NCBI GenBank assembly: GCA_024364735.1
Contig: JAGFNQ010005664.1
Coordinates: forward strand, 157,499-221,498
DNA: 64,000 bases
Direction: 5' to 3'
Source: Boesenbergia rotunda
Taxonomy: Eukaryota > Streptophyta > Magnoliopsida > Zingiberales > Zingiberaceae
Part shown: piece after piece, positions 31,420-43,146 of the stretch
How the letters are laid out: the number at the start of each line of letters is the position of its first letter
Numbering within the stretch: the stretch's first letter is position 1
Program-made: the position numbers and the translations under genes
The notes under the pieces: model-generated
Database searches by the model: none
Told to the model about the DNA's origin: nothing
The model's input: only the letters and a program-made list of their open reading frames with translations

Positions 31420-32026
31420 TGTTGGATCGAGAAAAACGATAGAGGGGGGTGAATATCGTTAAAACTTTCTCTTCGGATTAAGGAAAGAGTAAATGCAGCA
31501 GAAAACAAAACAATCACATAAAGAACACAAGTCTTTTACTTGGTTCGGAGTCGCGGTCGGCTCCTACTCCAAGGCCCACGGTCCTTGACCGTTTACTCCA
31601 AGGCCTACTGTTCCCTCGACAGGGAACGCGCCCTCACCTACTCCTCTCAGGAGAGTTTACCTTTTGCCAACCGGCTCCTCCGGTTGGACTTTTGCCCGAT
31701 CCACCTGACCAGGTCTTCGTGCCCAACTTCCGGTCAGGTCTTGGTGCCCAGCCCTTTGCCAGGACTTCGTGCCCAGTCCTCGACCAGGACTTCTTTGCCT
31801 GACTTCCGGTCAGGTCTTCTTACCCAGTCTTTGACCAGGACTTCTTTGCCCAGCCCTTTGCCAGGACTTCTTACCCAGTCCTCGACCAGGACTTCTTTGC
31901 CTAGTGTACCTAGGGCTTCTTTCCTGCACACTTAGTAAACACATTAGACACCAATACCATCTTAACATCTGAACCCTTTGCCATTATCAAAACTCAGGTT
32001 TGACTTAGGTGCTGCCTGCACCAACA
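31420..32026 (-). repeat. Element B 5' LTR with large internal deletion
   Basis: Only 607 bp remain against 1,336 bp in the partner LTR. Sequence from the transcribed leader through the TATA box and palindromes is missing. The break is at about 31595-31600, where 'actccaaggcc' occurs on both sides of the join. As the element's 5' LTR it has lost its core promoter, so this copy is probably silent. Confidence 0.92.
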
Positions 32027-32031
32027 ATGTG

Positions 32032-32640
32032 AACCTTAGTCACTTATGATAGCCCTTGGAATTCCAAACATACAAAAAATATGTGACATGACAAAACTAA
32101 CAACAACACAAGAATCATCAGTACTGGAGAGAATGTCTTCCACCCATTTAGAAACATAATCAACAACAAGCAAAATATACAAATATCCACAAGATGCAGG
32201 AAAAGGTCCCATAAAGTCTATTCCCCAAACATCAAAAATCTCACAAAAAAGCATAGTCTGTTGGGGCATTTCATTTGTAGCTCCTATGTTCCCAGTTCTC
32301 TGACATCTATCACAAATCTTATAAAATAAATATGCATCATGAAATAAGGTAGGTCAATATAAACCACACTCTAAAACTTTCCTAGCTGTCCTCTGTGGTC
32401 CAAAATGTCCCCCACAGGCAGATGAATGGTAAAATGTAAGAACTGAATAAAATTCATGATCAGGTATGCATCTTCTAATTATTTGATCATTACAAAATTT
32501 TCATAAATAAGGGTCATCCCACACATAGAATTTAGCATCACTTTTGAGTTTATCTTTTTGAGCCTTAGTAAATTGTGTAGGAAAAACATGAGCTACTAAA
32601 AAGTTAACTAGATCTGTATACCAAGGTGACTCACCATGTA
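32032..32640 (-). pseudogene. Athila integrase, N-terminal zinc domain and first catalytic residues
   Basis: The minus strand encodes the HHCC zinc domain of a gypsy integrase ('FYHSSACGGHFG' and 'ICDRCQRTGN') and the start of the catalytic core. 'VWGIDFMGPF' holds the first catalytic aspartate and 'AIISD' the second. A stop follows the second aspartate, and the core is then cut by element B (TSD ATGTG 32027-32031). The third acid lies at about 24170, in 23537-24239. Stops are present at about 32500 and 32360. Integrase would insert the element DNA into chromosomes; this copy cannot. Confidence 0.88.
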
Positions 32641-33168
32641 TCATAAGAAGGTGCTCATCTCTAAAATCATCATCAATGTGGTAGGGGGTCCATCTCCCTC
32701 AATTCTGCTCAAATGATCTGCAACCAAATTTTCTTTGCCACTCCTATCTTGGATTTCCAAGTCAAATTCTTGGAGTAGAAGCATCCATCTGATTAATCTG
32801 GGCTTAGCATCTGGCTTTTTCAACAGGTACTTCAGAGCTGCATGATCAGAGAAAACAATAATATGTGAGCACAACAAATAATATCTAAATCTGTCTAAAG
32901 CAAAGACAATAGCAAGAAGCTATTTTTCAGTGGTGGTGTAGTTGGCTTGTGCAGCATCTAGGATCATGGAAGCATAGCAGATGACATGTGGTGCTCCATC
33001 CACCCTCTGTGCCAGAACAGCTCCTACAGCAAAATTAGATGCATCACACATTAGTTCAAAAGGTAAATTCCAATCAGGGAGTCTAATAATAGGAGCTGAA
33101 GTAAGAGCCTCCCTTAATCTTTGAATAGCTTCTTTGCATTTGTTATCAAAATAAAATTCCACATCTTT
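32641..33168 (-). pseudogene. Athila RNase H
   Basis: The frame shows the typical gypsy tether and RNase H: 'LTSAPIIRLPDWNLPFELMC' then 'DASNFAVGAVLAQ', 'VICYASMILDAAQANYTTTEK' and 'FSDHAALKYLLKKPDAKPRL'. The catalytic Asp of 'CDAS' is present. A stop replaces the usual residue after 'TTTEK' at about 32918. The domain would degrade the RNA strand after reverse transcription. Confidence 0.9.
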
Positions 33169-34198
33169 TTACAACAATCTAGTCAAGGGCCAAGCAATCT
33201 CACTGAATTCTCTAATAAATCTACAGTAGAATCCTGCATGGCCAAGAAAAGCTCGAACATCCCGTACGCATACGGGGTAAGATTTAGAAGATATAACACT
33301 AATTTTAGCAGGATCTACCTCGATACCTTTCCTAGAGACTATATGACCTAAGACAATACCATGCTCTACCATGAAATGACATTTTTCAAAATTAAGAACT
33401 AGATTGGTTTCAATGCATCTATGTAAAACCCTAGACAAATTAACTAAACAAGAATCAAATGACGTGCCAAATACAGAAAAGTCATCCATGAAAATCTCCA
33501 TGCAGTATTCTAATAATTCACCAAAAATACTTACCATGCACCGCTGAAAAGTCAAGGAGAGTTGCAGAGTCCGAATGACATCCGTCTATATGCAAATGTG
33601 ACAAAAGGACAAGTGAAGGTGGTCTTCTCCTGATCCTCTGGGTCTATGCAAATTTGAAAATATCCTGAGTACCCATCCAAGAAGCAGTAATGAGACTTCC
33701 CTGCTAACCTCTCAAGCATCTGATCAATAAAAGGCAAGGGAAAGTGATCTTTCCTCGTGACTTGGTTTAGCTTCCTGTAGTCAAACATACTCTCCATGAA
33801 TTCTTTACTCTGGTGGGCACTAACTCATTGCTTTCATTTTCTATCACTATCACTCCTGATTTCTTAGGCACCATATGGATAGGACTAACCCACTTGCTGT
33901 CAGAAATAGGGTATATGATACCTGCCTGTAAGTGTCTAGTCACCTCTTTCTTTACAACATCCAAAATCAGTGGATTTAGTCTTCTCTGTGGCTGCCTGAC
34001 TGGTTTAACATTCTCTTCCAGAAATATCTTGTGCATGCAAATAGCTAGGCTAATACCAGGTATATCAGCTAAAGTCCACCCAATGACTTTCTTGTACTGC
34101 CTCAGAACTTGCAATAATTTTTCTTCTAGCTCTGAATCCAAGTTCTGGGCGATGATGACAGGAAAATTCTGTTCCTCTCCTAGATAAACATATTTCAA
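33169..34198 (-). pseudogene. Athila reverse transcriptase
   Basis: In order: 'GWTLADIPGIS', 'QRRLNPLILDVVKKEV', 'SPIHMVPKKSG', 'FDYRKLNQVTRKDHFPLPFID', 'FLDGYSGYFQI', 'FAYRRMSFGLCNSP' and the catalytic box 'EIFMDDFSVFG'. 'VLGHIVSRKGIEVDPAK' follows. The FMDD box and 'DGYSGYFQI' are typical of Athila. Two frame changes occur, near 33770-33800 and 33550, and several codons are lost in between. The polymerase would copy the RNA genome. Confidence 0.93.
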
Positions 34199-34225
34199 AT
34201 GATCTGGTAATGGTTTTAGCTCAAT

Positions 34226-35053
34226 CTATGCCTGCTCAGTAGGTATGGGTGATCCCTGGGGCTCAGTGCAATCCCCTACACTCTCACACCAATCTTTCGA
34301 GTCCTCTAAAATATCAATCAAAGTAGGTGATCCTTGGGACTCAGTGCAATCCTCTACACCTATAAAATCCTCTCCAGCTAAAAATGAGTATGAAATACCC
34401 TCCAAATCAGCCTCCGCAATAGCAAATGTCTCCTTAGCCTCCTCTGAACTAGAATATCCACTGGAAATACCAAGTGAAGCTCCCTCAGCAAATATATCTG
34501 CATCATCCAACTCATCTAGAATACCAATGCTCATAATAGAGTGATCCTCTCTGGAGTGCTTCATGGCATCGAAAATGCTAAACTTGACAACTGTGTCTCC
34601 TATCTCCATAGACAGTGTACCAGCATAAACATCAATTTTTGTCCTTGCAGTCTTCAAAAATGGCCTCCCAAGAATTACTGGAGATCTATGTGCTAGGTAG
34701 TCCCCCACCATGTCCAAAATGTAGAAATCTGCAGGAAAAATCAGCTCCTTCACCTTCACTAACACATCTTCAATAATACCAGCAGGAAGGGTCTGACTCC
34801 TGTCTGCTAACTGAATCACCACTCCTGTAGGCTACAGAGGACCAATACCAAGCATCTAGAAGACTGATCTGGGAATCACATTAATGGAGGCTCCCAAGTC
34901 TAACATGGCATCATGGAAGAGAGTTCTCCCAATCTCACAAGACACAGTAAAGACCCCTGGATCTTCACATTTCTGAGGGATAGAATGGATAAGGGCTGAG
35001 ACATTCTTCCCTAAGCTAACCAACTCATTCTCCTTCAGTTTCTTCTTGTGAAC
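34226..35053 (-). pseudogene. Athila aspartic protease region
   Basis: The frame after gag contains 'LDLGASI', the active-site motif of a retroelement aspartic protease (D-x-G-A), at about 34890. 'GVVIQLADRSQTLPAGIIEDVLV' and 'PVILGRPFLKTARTKIDV' follow, as in Athila proteases. Two stops lie between the active site and the 34822-34226 frame, and one ends gag at 35054. A region with two repeats of 'CTEPQGSP'-type sequence follows before RT. The enzyme would cut the polyprotein. Confidence 0.88.
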
Positions 35054-36275
35054 TCACAAATCTTTGAGAAATTTAGCATACTTAGGAATTTGTTTGATCA
35101 TGGTTAACAGAGGCACATTAATCTCTACCTTGCTGAATAACTTCACAAGCTCATTATACTCCTTAACCTTCTCCTCCTTCACTTGCTTTTTGGCTTGAGT
35201 CTTGCACTGTGGAAAAGGAAAAGGAGCCCTTGATTCCTCCTCATGAGCCGAGACTTGTTGAGTTGACACTTGAGCTGGAATTCCAAATGAAGTAGCTGCT
35301 GTAAACTCACTTTTGCCACTGATTTCTCCTTCATTTTCCACCAAAATCACAGGATCAATTGAAGAAGGAGTGAGGCTTGAACTAGGATTGCAACCAACTG
35401 ATTTTGAAGTCATTTCAGGACTGATTTGGACTGGAAAAATAGGTGCTATTTGGTTTTCAGAAATTTTAGCCCTTGGAGCATTTGAACTTGAAGCAACCTT
35501 CCCACTCCTCAAAGTGATGGCACTAACATTTCCCTTTGGATTGGGAGTAGCTTGAGAAGGTAGTTGGCTTGATCCTTGGGCTTGCATTTGGTTCATTCCA
35601 CTAGCCAATTGTCCAATGTGTCTCTCAATGTTTTGTAAGGTAGAATCATTCTTTTGTTGACCTTGTTGTTGCAAGAGTTGTTGTATCATCTCTTCTAGCC
35701 TTTGTTGTTGAGCATTCACCCCACTAGAACCTCCATAGCCTCCTTGGTTAGCATGGGTCTTCGGTTGGCCTTGAAATGAAGATTGAGGTTGCTGAAAATT
35801 GCTACCTTGCTGTGAACCTTGAAAATAAGGCTGTTGGGGCCGATTAAAGGGTTGAAATTGTTGTGAAAATTGCTGAAAAGTGGGCTGGGAACTTAGTTGA
35901 AATTGTTGAGAATTGTAGCTCTGGAAATTCTGGTTTTGAGGTTGAAATTGTTGTGGTGAGGGTTGAAATTGTAGAGGCTGAAAACTTTGATTTGAGGGCT
36001 GAAAATTTTGATTGTAAGACTGAAATCCTTGCTGCGAAGATTGATATCCTTGTTGTGAGGGTTGAAATGGTTGTTGAAAATTCAGATTCCCTTGAAAACC
36101 TTGCTGATTTCCTTGAAAAGGTTGCTGATTTTGATGAAAGGGCTGCTGAAATTGTTGGAAAGGCTGATTACTTGGCTGAAAATTTTGAATAGGCTGCTGG
36201 AAGTTTTGCAAAGCCGGCAGAGGTTGTTGTAGGGGTTGTTGTGAAGGGTTTTGTTGATAAAAAGAATTGTCATAC
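35054..36275 (-). pseudogene. Athila gag, C-terminal glutamine-rich part
   Basis: The frame starts after the solo LTR and runs to the stop at 35054. The first 170 or so residues are glutamine-, phenylalanine- and asparagine-rich repeats ('FQQPFQ', 'NFQP'). 'IERHIGQLASGMNQMQAQGS', 'LPSQATPNPKGNVSAITLRSGK' and 'CKTQAKKQ' follow, all typical of the Athila gag end. It joins the N-terminal part across the solo LTR in the same order. Low complexity makes it prone to misalignment. Confidence 0.88.
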
Positions 36276-38426
36276 TGTTGGAACTTGGATGGCTAGAGAG
36301 GGGGGTGAATGTAGCCAGACACAAAAATTGCTTTCTCTTTTACACTTCTCTGCAGTAAGGGTTAGTAGCACAGCGGAAGCAAGAACAAAGTATAACTGCT
36401 GAAATGAAAAACAAACTACAAACGCTAACAAAGAGGATTTACAAGGTTCGGGGATAACTTGCCCCTACTCCTTGGCGTGCCCTTAAGGTGGGTGATCCCT
36501 TGATCGTCGGCAGATCAAGCCCCGGAAAATCCAGATAGAAAGCAACCTCCTTCTCGGTGGAGTAACCTCTCCACAGCGTTTCAAGATGAATGAAGTATTA
36601 AGTACAGGAAACACAAGAAGAAATCTTACTGAGCACTTAGAACCTCAAGAACACAAGCAAACTCCTCACCGAGCTCCACTCAGCATAGATCTCACGCAAG
36701 AACTCCCTTCTTCGTGTCTTCTTGCTGATGGACTCGCCAAGCTTCTTGTTTCTTCTTCCCAAGTGCTCAAGTAACAGTAGGTTGCTTCAAGATTCAGAGT
36801 GATGCTCAACAGATCAGAGTTGTCGCAAGAGCAGAACAAGGGATGTCGCAAGAATTCTCCAGCTCCTTCTCCACTCCTTGGCTTATCCTGCTTCCATCGC
36901 CAAATCACACGCTCCTCTGCAGCAGCTCCCAGCTGCTCACCTGCAGCAGCCAGCTACCCCTGACCTCCTCTGGACTCACTAAAACCCCTCCAGTTGAGCC
37001 CCAGGTCATCAGCTCCTCAGCCACTGCAGCTCGCGCCAGAGGACGTTACAACCTGCGCAAACAAATGGCCAAACCTGCTGTAGCGAAAACCTTCGTTTGA
37101 CTTCCCTTGGATGATCTCTAAGTCACCTGCACACTTAGCAGCTCATTAGCTCAGCAAATCAATGGAGTATCAACAATCAGAAGATAGGAGCAGAGATCAG
37201 TAGCGAATCAGCAGAGAAACAGACGTAATCAGAGCTCTGACAGCGTTTTTGAATTAAAGCTGCCAGCTACTGATCGGTCACCGGACCGATCAGAGTGACT
37301 CCTGATCGGTCACCAGACTGATCAGGCTGGGTTCAGACCAATCAAGCTCCATCCTGATCGGTCCCCAACGCATAATCAGAAATCGCGACTTCTCCGGGAC
37401 CGATCACCAGACCGATCCCAAGTCGTGGATCGGTCACCAGACCGATCCACCCCTTTGTAGGGTGATTTCCCAGCTTCGCAGTCCAAACCTCCTGATCGGT
37501 CACCAGACCGATCAGGACATGCTCAGACCGATCAAGCTCCATCCTGATCGGTCATAGTGAGGAACTCGCGACATTTGATCGTTCACCAGAACGATCTGAA
37601 TAGTAACCCTAATCGGTCACCAAACCGATCAGGAGCCGCACAGAAAGTTTTCCAAACTCACTGTATGCTCCCTGATCGGTCACCAGACCGATCAGGAGCC
37701 GATCAGTAGGTTTGCCAAAGTCACCGTATGTTCCCTGATCGGTCACCAGGCCGATCAGACATTGTTGGATCGGTCACCATACCGATCCATGAGGAAACTC
37801 CGTGCCAACTTCCCTGATGGGTCACCAGACCGATCCAAGCTAGGCCAAACCCACTCTAAGTCAAGAGAACTGGCTCCCAGCCTCCCCTGACTCGTGCTCA
37901 GTCCCTCGGACCAAGATTCTGTGCCCAGCTTCACTCACCAGAACTTCAGTCAACCTGGCTTCACTCACCAGGACCCGGCTTCACTCACCGGGATTTCCAA
38001 TCACCTAACCCTCCGAGTTAGGAATTTCCACACCTAGCCCTCCAAGCTAGGACTTTTCCACACCTAACCCTCCAAGTTAGGATTTCATCCACCTAGCCCT
38101 CCAAGCTAGGACTTTTCCACACCTAACTCTCCAATTTAGGATTTTATCCACCTAGCCCTCCAAGCTAGGACTTTTCCACACCTAACCCTCCAAGTTAGGA
38201 TTTCATCCACCTAGCCCTCCAAGCTAGGACCTGGCCCTCCAAGCCAAGGTTTCATCCACCTAACCCTCCAAGCTAGGACCTGACCCTCCAAGCCAGGCTT
38301 TCATCAAACCTAGTCCCACTAGGTATTCCTAGTCCACGACCAGGACTTAATCATAATCATCTCATCAACCTAAACTAAAATCAGTGTCAACACCAAAACA
38401 ACAATCAGGGTCAGACTACATCAACA
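36276..38426 (-). mobile_element. A-type solo LTR in Athila gag
   Basis: The sequence is the reverse complement of the element A LTR, with ends TGTTGGAACTTGG and ACTACATCAACA. It is flanked by the 5-bp duplication CATAC (36271-36275 and 38427-38431) and has no internal region. It is longer (2,151 bp) than the other A LTR (1,903 bp) because its minisatellite has more units. The leader motif is at 36548-36574, GATCGGTC palindromes at about 37270-37840 and the minisatellite at about 37915-38345. Confidence 0.93.
37915..38345 (-). repeat. Hairpin minisatellite of the A-type solo LTR
   Basis: On the plus strand it starts with 'ttcactcaccagga' units, then changes to about ten units around CCCTCCAAG. 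The arms match each other: CCTAG-CCCTCCAAG-CTAGG, CCTAA-CCCTCCAAG-TTAGG. Some units are imperfect, for example CCTGA with CCAGG. Confidence 0.85.
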
Positions 38427-38431
38427 CATAC

Positions 38432-39543
38432 TTCAAATTTGGATGATCCCTCCAACCCGGATTATAAGTAGATGAGTATGGGTATTCTTGGCTTGAAATT
38501 GTCCTTTAGTCAAAGCCGCTAGTGTTTCATCTTGTTGAAGATTAGGACATAAATCCGAGTTGTGTTCTTGGCTTTAGCAAATACTACACAACCTCATCAC
38601 TTGGTTTGAAGGTGGAGGTACTGAAAAGTTGGGATTTTGGCTTACATTGTTTAAGGATATTTGCTTCACCAGGGAAGTAAGCTCCATCAAAGAACTCTTA
38701 ATCTCCCTTTTGCTCATTAGAAACCATCTGGACCTCATTAACTCCTTTAGTGGAAAGAGCTCTACTCCCAAACTGTTGTGAATTTTCTGTCATGTTTGAA
38801 ATTAATTCTCTAGCCTGATCCGGTGTTTTGTTCACTAAGGCTCCTCCAGCTGCAGCGTCAATCATAATCATATCCATCTGGAGTAGACCCTCGTAGAAGT
38901 ACTGAATAAGGAGTTGCTCACTGATCTGGTGTTGTGAGCAACTAGAGCATAACTTATTAAATCTTTCCCAATAATCATACAGAGTCTCTCCCACTACTTG
39001 TTGTATGCCACAAATACTCTTTCTGATGATAGCTGTTCTGGAGGCTGGAAAGTACTTTTCCAAAAATGCTTTCTTCATGGAAATCCAACTAGAAACATGT
39101 CCTGTAGGCAGATAATAGAACCAATCCTTAGCTGCTCCAGTCAGAGAAAATGGAAATGCTCTCAACTTGATATCCTCTTCTGAAATCCCCTGAGGCTTCA
39201 TGGTGGAGCAGACTACGTGAAATTCATGCAAGTATCTGTTTGGATCCTCTCCAGATTGTCCTTGAAATTTAGGCAAAAAATGGATAAGTCCTTATCTCAA
39301 CTCAAAGTCACCAGTAAGCTCTGGGTAAGCAATGCATGAGTACTGGAAAGCATCATCAGGTGCTGCAAGTTCCTTCATTGTTTTCTGGTGGTCTATCATA
39401 GGATTGCCTGAATGAGTAGAGATAGACTGAGGAGAAATAATCTCAATAGCCTCTGAAGGTCTGCCTCGGTTCCTCCTTGCTCTGAAAGTCCTCTCAATTT
39501 TAGGATCAAATTCCTCAAGATCATCACTTGCAGACCTGATCAT
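38432..39543 (-). pseudogene. Athila gag, N-terminal part
   Basis: The likely start is ATG at 39543 ('MIRSASDDLEEFDPK'). The Retrotrans_gag domain follows with 'KFQGQSGEDPNRYLHEFH', 'IKLRAFPFSLTGAAKDW', 'FLEKYFPASRTA', 'YWERFNKLC' and 'HQISEQLLIQYFYEGLL'. A damaged CCHC knuckle (C-x2-C ... H-x4-C, with a stop inside) is at about 38540-38585. A TAA interrupts the frame at 39289-39291, and a further frame change lies near 38700-38770. Gag is cut at the CATAC site by the solo LTR. Confidence 0.9.
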
Positions 39544-39655
39544 ACAACAAACACAAATCGCAGCAAACGTATATAGAAAAATGAAACAAGTGAAATAGAT
39601 CTCAAAATATGGAAATAAGCACACAAGCTAAAATCAAACAAACTCAACTAGTTAT

Positions 39656-39673
39656 TCCCCGGCAACGGCGCCA
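39656..39673 (-). other. Athila primer-binding site
   Basis: The minus strand reads TGGCGCCGTTGCCGGGGA, the standard Athila primer-binding site (tRNA-Asp type), six bases from the LTR at 39680. Confidence 0.92.
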
Positions 39674-39679
39674 AAAATT

Positions 39680-41391
39680 TGATGTGCCCACAACAGGTGT
39701 CACGATGAGCCTCAAATTTAGATATTTTTAAGCTGAAAACCCACGGCTAACAAAGTTAAAGTGTAGTATAAGGGCCTCAGGTCGTATTTTCCAAGTACTA
39801 GTCAAGTGAGTTGAATTCAAGCTCGAAGTTCGGTCGTTTGAAGTTTTTGGGTTTTCGGATTAAGATGGGGTTTGTTTTGGATATAAGGAATAGAAGTATA
39901 GCTCGAAATGAGATAGACTTAGCTAAGCAGAATTAAACTAGGAAATTATGTAAACTATACTTATCCTAATTGAAACTAAGCAAAACTAATTGAGTTCAAG
40001 ACTACAATTGAATGTAGGTAATTGGTAGCTAATATTCAGAATTAGGAAAACTATACAAACTGAGAAATAGCACAAGAAAATTGTAGCTAGCCGAAAGTTG
40101 ACACAAAGTTGTTAAGAACTAGATGGACTGTAGCTATAACCTGCCTGATCGATCGGCAGATCGATCAGAGGCAAGACTGATCGGTCGAATGGACCGATCA
40201 GAAACTGTCTGGTTCGGTCAAGGGACCGATCAAAAACTAATACAGAGGAATAAGAATGCAGAGTTAACTTTCAGAAACAAAATGTGCGAAAACTAAACAA
40301 CAGATTCGATGCTTCAATCCAAGAACTATCCTGTTGTCACTCAAGATCCATCTAGAAACCCTCTAGCTCGACAAATCAGTCGAATCCGAGTTACCCGCGG
40401 GAGATTTGCGCTGGTTCAATTCGTAACTGAATATTTCATCCGAACTCCTCTTGATTGATGAATCGGGTGGCGCTTGTGGTTCAGAAACTCTCAAAGCTCT
40501 TCAGAAAACCCTTCTGAATTCTCCGACAGCTCCGATCAGTGAAGAAGAACAAACAGAAGTCGATCGAATGGAATGCAGCCCCTTGGCGAAACCCTCTCCT
40601 CAGGGCCTTTCAGCGACGAGATCCAATCACCAACCTCTCAGGAAATCGATCTCAGTGATTTGAGATCTTAAATCGAAGCTTCAACTGCTGTGGTCGCGCG
40701 ATCAGATGAAGAAATGAAGAAGAAAATGCAAGAACACGGAAGAACAGAGCTAACGCGATAACGCCAGATCTGATCGGAGGAGTCGGTTTTATTTGTTAGC
40801 AATGAATGGTTGTGATTGTTCCGGCGTCATCCGACGGTCGGATCTTCTCAGATCTGAACCAAAACTTCTAGACCTCCATCCGATGGTCAGATCTGCCTCT
40901 CCTCAGCTGGGATCAACCGGATCTGCAATGGATGGCTCACATCTCTCTGCCCTTTTGAATGGACGGTTGAAACTTCCCCACACTTGATCCGACGGTCAAA
41001 TGGACTCTGATTTGGTCCAAACTTTCAGATCTTGATTTGGGGTCATGATTAGCCCTATCCTGAACTCGGATTGACCAATAGTTCACAGATGGCTCAGATC
41101 TACTTGCTCCTTGATCGGACGACCCATATTGATCCAATGCTTGATCGTCTTGATCATAGTCCAATTCTAGCTCAACCTGATCCAATCCAATCTAGGTTCA
41201 TGATCCTTCAAAGCCTACAAAAATCATATTCAAATTAGATATCAAAACATCTCAAATATACAAAGATTTGCAATAAAAACCAAAATAGAATTAATCCATG
41301 GAACCTAGTGTAAACTCAAGATTAAGCATGTAAAAATGGATCAAAACATGGATTTGAGAGTCTAAATTAACTAACAAAATGGTAATTATCA
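39680..41391 (-). repeat. Athila 5' LTR (right copy)
   Basis: It runs from TGATGTGCCCACAACAGG to GGTAATTATCA, 1,712 bp, and nearly matches 11278-13001. It lacks a short 'ggcagaattc' segment present in the left copy at about 11692. The two GATC palindromes are at about 40146-40201. Confidence 0.92.
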
Positions 41392-41396
41392 GTAAT

Positions 41397-42007
41397 CACC
41401 ATGGAGAACTTTGTAAACCAAGCACGTGGTGCTTGTTTGAGTCCATAGAGAGCTTTGTGAAGCCCACAAACTTCACCAAGTCGGTGACAACTCTAAGAGG
41501 AGGCATCATATACATGTCTTCTTGAAGATTACCATTTAAGAAGGCATTCTTAATATCTATCTGAGATATTTTTCATCGACGAACAAAGATAACAATAATT
41601 AACATACAAACGGTGGTCATTTTAGCAACAGAAGCAAAAATTTCCTTATAATCCTTGTCATACTCTGGAGAGTAACCTTTAGAAATAAGACGAGCTTTGT
41701 ACCATTTAATAGAACCATCAAATTTAGTTTTGATCTTATAGATCCAACGAGAACCAATGTTGTGTTTTCCTATTGGCAACGGTACTAAATTCCATGTATG
41801 AGTCTGATGTAATACAGTTAGTTCCTTAGCCATAGCATTACACCAAAATAGATTATAAACAACTTCTCTATAAGAGACAGGCTTAAAAAGACTATGAACA
41901 GATACATCAAAAGAAGCAAAAGAACGAGAAAAACAAGAGTAAACAAAATCTAATAGTTTAGTAGACTTACGAACATGAGTGGACTGACGATAGTGGAGAG
42001 AAGGATC
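41397..42007 (-). pseudogene. Element G: start of reverse transcriptase
   Basis: The minus-strand frame gives the first half of copia RT: 'AKELTVLHQTHTWNLVPLP', 'GSRWIYKIKTKFDGSI', 'KARLISKGYSPEYDKDYKEIF' and, after a stop, 'IDIKNAFLNGNLQEDMYM'. It runs into the GTAAT duplication, and the rest is at 11277-10647. Upstream it meets the GGATC duplication (42003-42007) of element D. Confidence 0.85.
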
Positions 42008-43146
42008 TATTGGATCGGGTTGGTCCGGCTAGAGGGGGGTGAATAGACGGCTAATAAATATAACGTGGTTGAAACTCGTCTAAAAAAAAACTTAGTTGCA
42101 ACTTGGTCGTTGCTTCCAAGACGGTTAAAGCAAAAACTCTCCTTGTGGCGGAGAAGCCTTACAACTGAAGAACACTAGACTTTAGAGAGAATTACAATAC
42201 AATTGAATGTGAATCTCTAAGCCTATTTATAGGTTGAGTGATATGATCTTGATCGTTGATACAAGATTGAGTTGTATCTTGATCGTAGATCTAAGATTAT
42301 CTCAACCAGATTTTTTAAAGGATAAATTATTATCCTTTAATTGTTTATCATTAATCCGAACTGTAGCCATGCACTTCCGTTTGAATCGGCTAAGCTTCCG
42401 CTTCTGATTAAATCAACTGTAGCCATGCACTTCCGTTTGAATCGGCTTCCGTTTGAATCAGCTAAGCTTCCGCTTCCGATTAAATCAACTGTAGCCATGC
42501 ACTTCCGTTTGAATCGGCTAAGCTTCCGCTTCCGATTAAATCAACTGTAGCCATGCACTTCCGTTTGAATCCGATTGCCGATTAATTGCTGTCCTTGCCT
42601 CCACTTGTAAGAAGCACAAAAAAAAGCTTTAATTAAAAGAAAGTCCAATTAAGAAATAAAACAAAATTAAAAAACGTTTACTTAAAAACTTTAAATTAAA
42701 TTGAAACTTTAATTAAAGTTTTAATATAATTAAAACTTTATTATTTTAATAGCAAGTCAAATGTTGACTTGATAAAAGACAACTTAGTTGACTTTTCGTC
42801 AAACTGTCGATTGGGTGATTTCCGGCCAACCGGAGTTAGGTTCACCCGAACCCGACTCTGGCCTTTTGCCCCTCGAACGTGCTTCCGTCAGGCTTCTCAT
42901 CCCTCGGACGTCGCGCACGTCCTTCTTGGTCCACCGGCGTACTCTTCCGCAACTTTCGCGTCCCTCAGATTGCAGCGAGCCCGTCGGCTCACTCCCCCCC
43001 CCCCCCCGCGCAATCCTTCTCGTCCGCTGCGTCTTACGCTCGACTTCCTCCGTACCTAAGTTCCTGCACAATTAGCAGAGGGATTAAAACCAACAGGACC
43101 TAACCTAACTTGGTTGATCACATCAAAACCAACCGGGGCACCAACA
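42008..43146 (-). repeat. Element D 3' LTR
   Basis: It is 1,139 bp long. A tandem array of about 59-bp units ('gtagccatgcacttccgttt') lies at 42360-42580. The leader motif (CTCC ... GGAGAAGCC on the plus strand) is at 42137-42162. It has a single TTGAC-type palindrome at 42765-42795 and a C-run at about 42998-43011. The several overlapping frames at 42769-43103 are GC-rich shadows. Confidence 0.92.

Larger units (their letters stand above)
24245..32026 (-). mobile_element. Element B: SIRE-like gag plus ORF2 element
   Basis: The ends are TGTTGGATCGAG and CTGCACCAACA, with 5-bp duplications ATGTG at 24240-24244 and 32027-32031, inside Athila integrase. In element order (right to left): 5' LTR (with a large deletion), PBS, gag, a non-coding part, ORF2 with its own promoter region, a 3' non-coding region, PPT and a full 3' LTR. 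No protease, integrase or RT is present. It is 7,782 bp long and is organised like element C. Confidence 0.93.
11278..41391 (-). mobile_element. Athila-type Ty3/gypsy element with internal insertions
   Basis: The ends are TGATGTGCCCACAACAGG and GGTAATTATCA, with 5-bp duplications GTAAT at 11273-11277 and 41392-41396. From right to left: 5' LTR, Athila-type PBS, gag, protease, RT, RNase H, integrase, long 3' region, PPT and 3' LTR. Its 30 kb size is due to insertions: an A-type solo LTR in gag, element B in integrase, a truncated copia in the 3' region, a tandem duplication and a MITE. All coding parts carry stops or frameshifts. Confidence 0.93.

Noticed and set aside
42769..43103. Several overlapping frames on both strands of element D LTR (also 54190-54591)
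   Set aside because: They are GC-rich LTR sequence; frames differ between the two LTRs through the palindrome and C-run differences.
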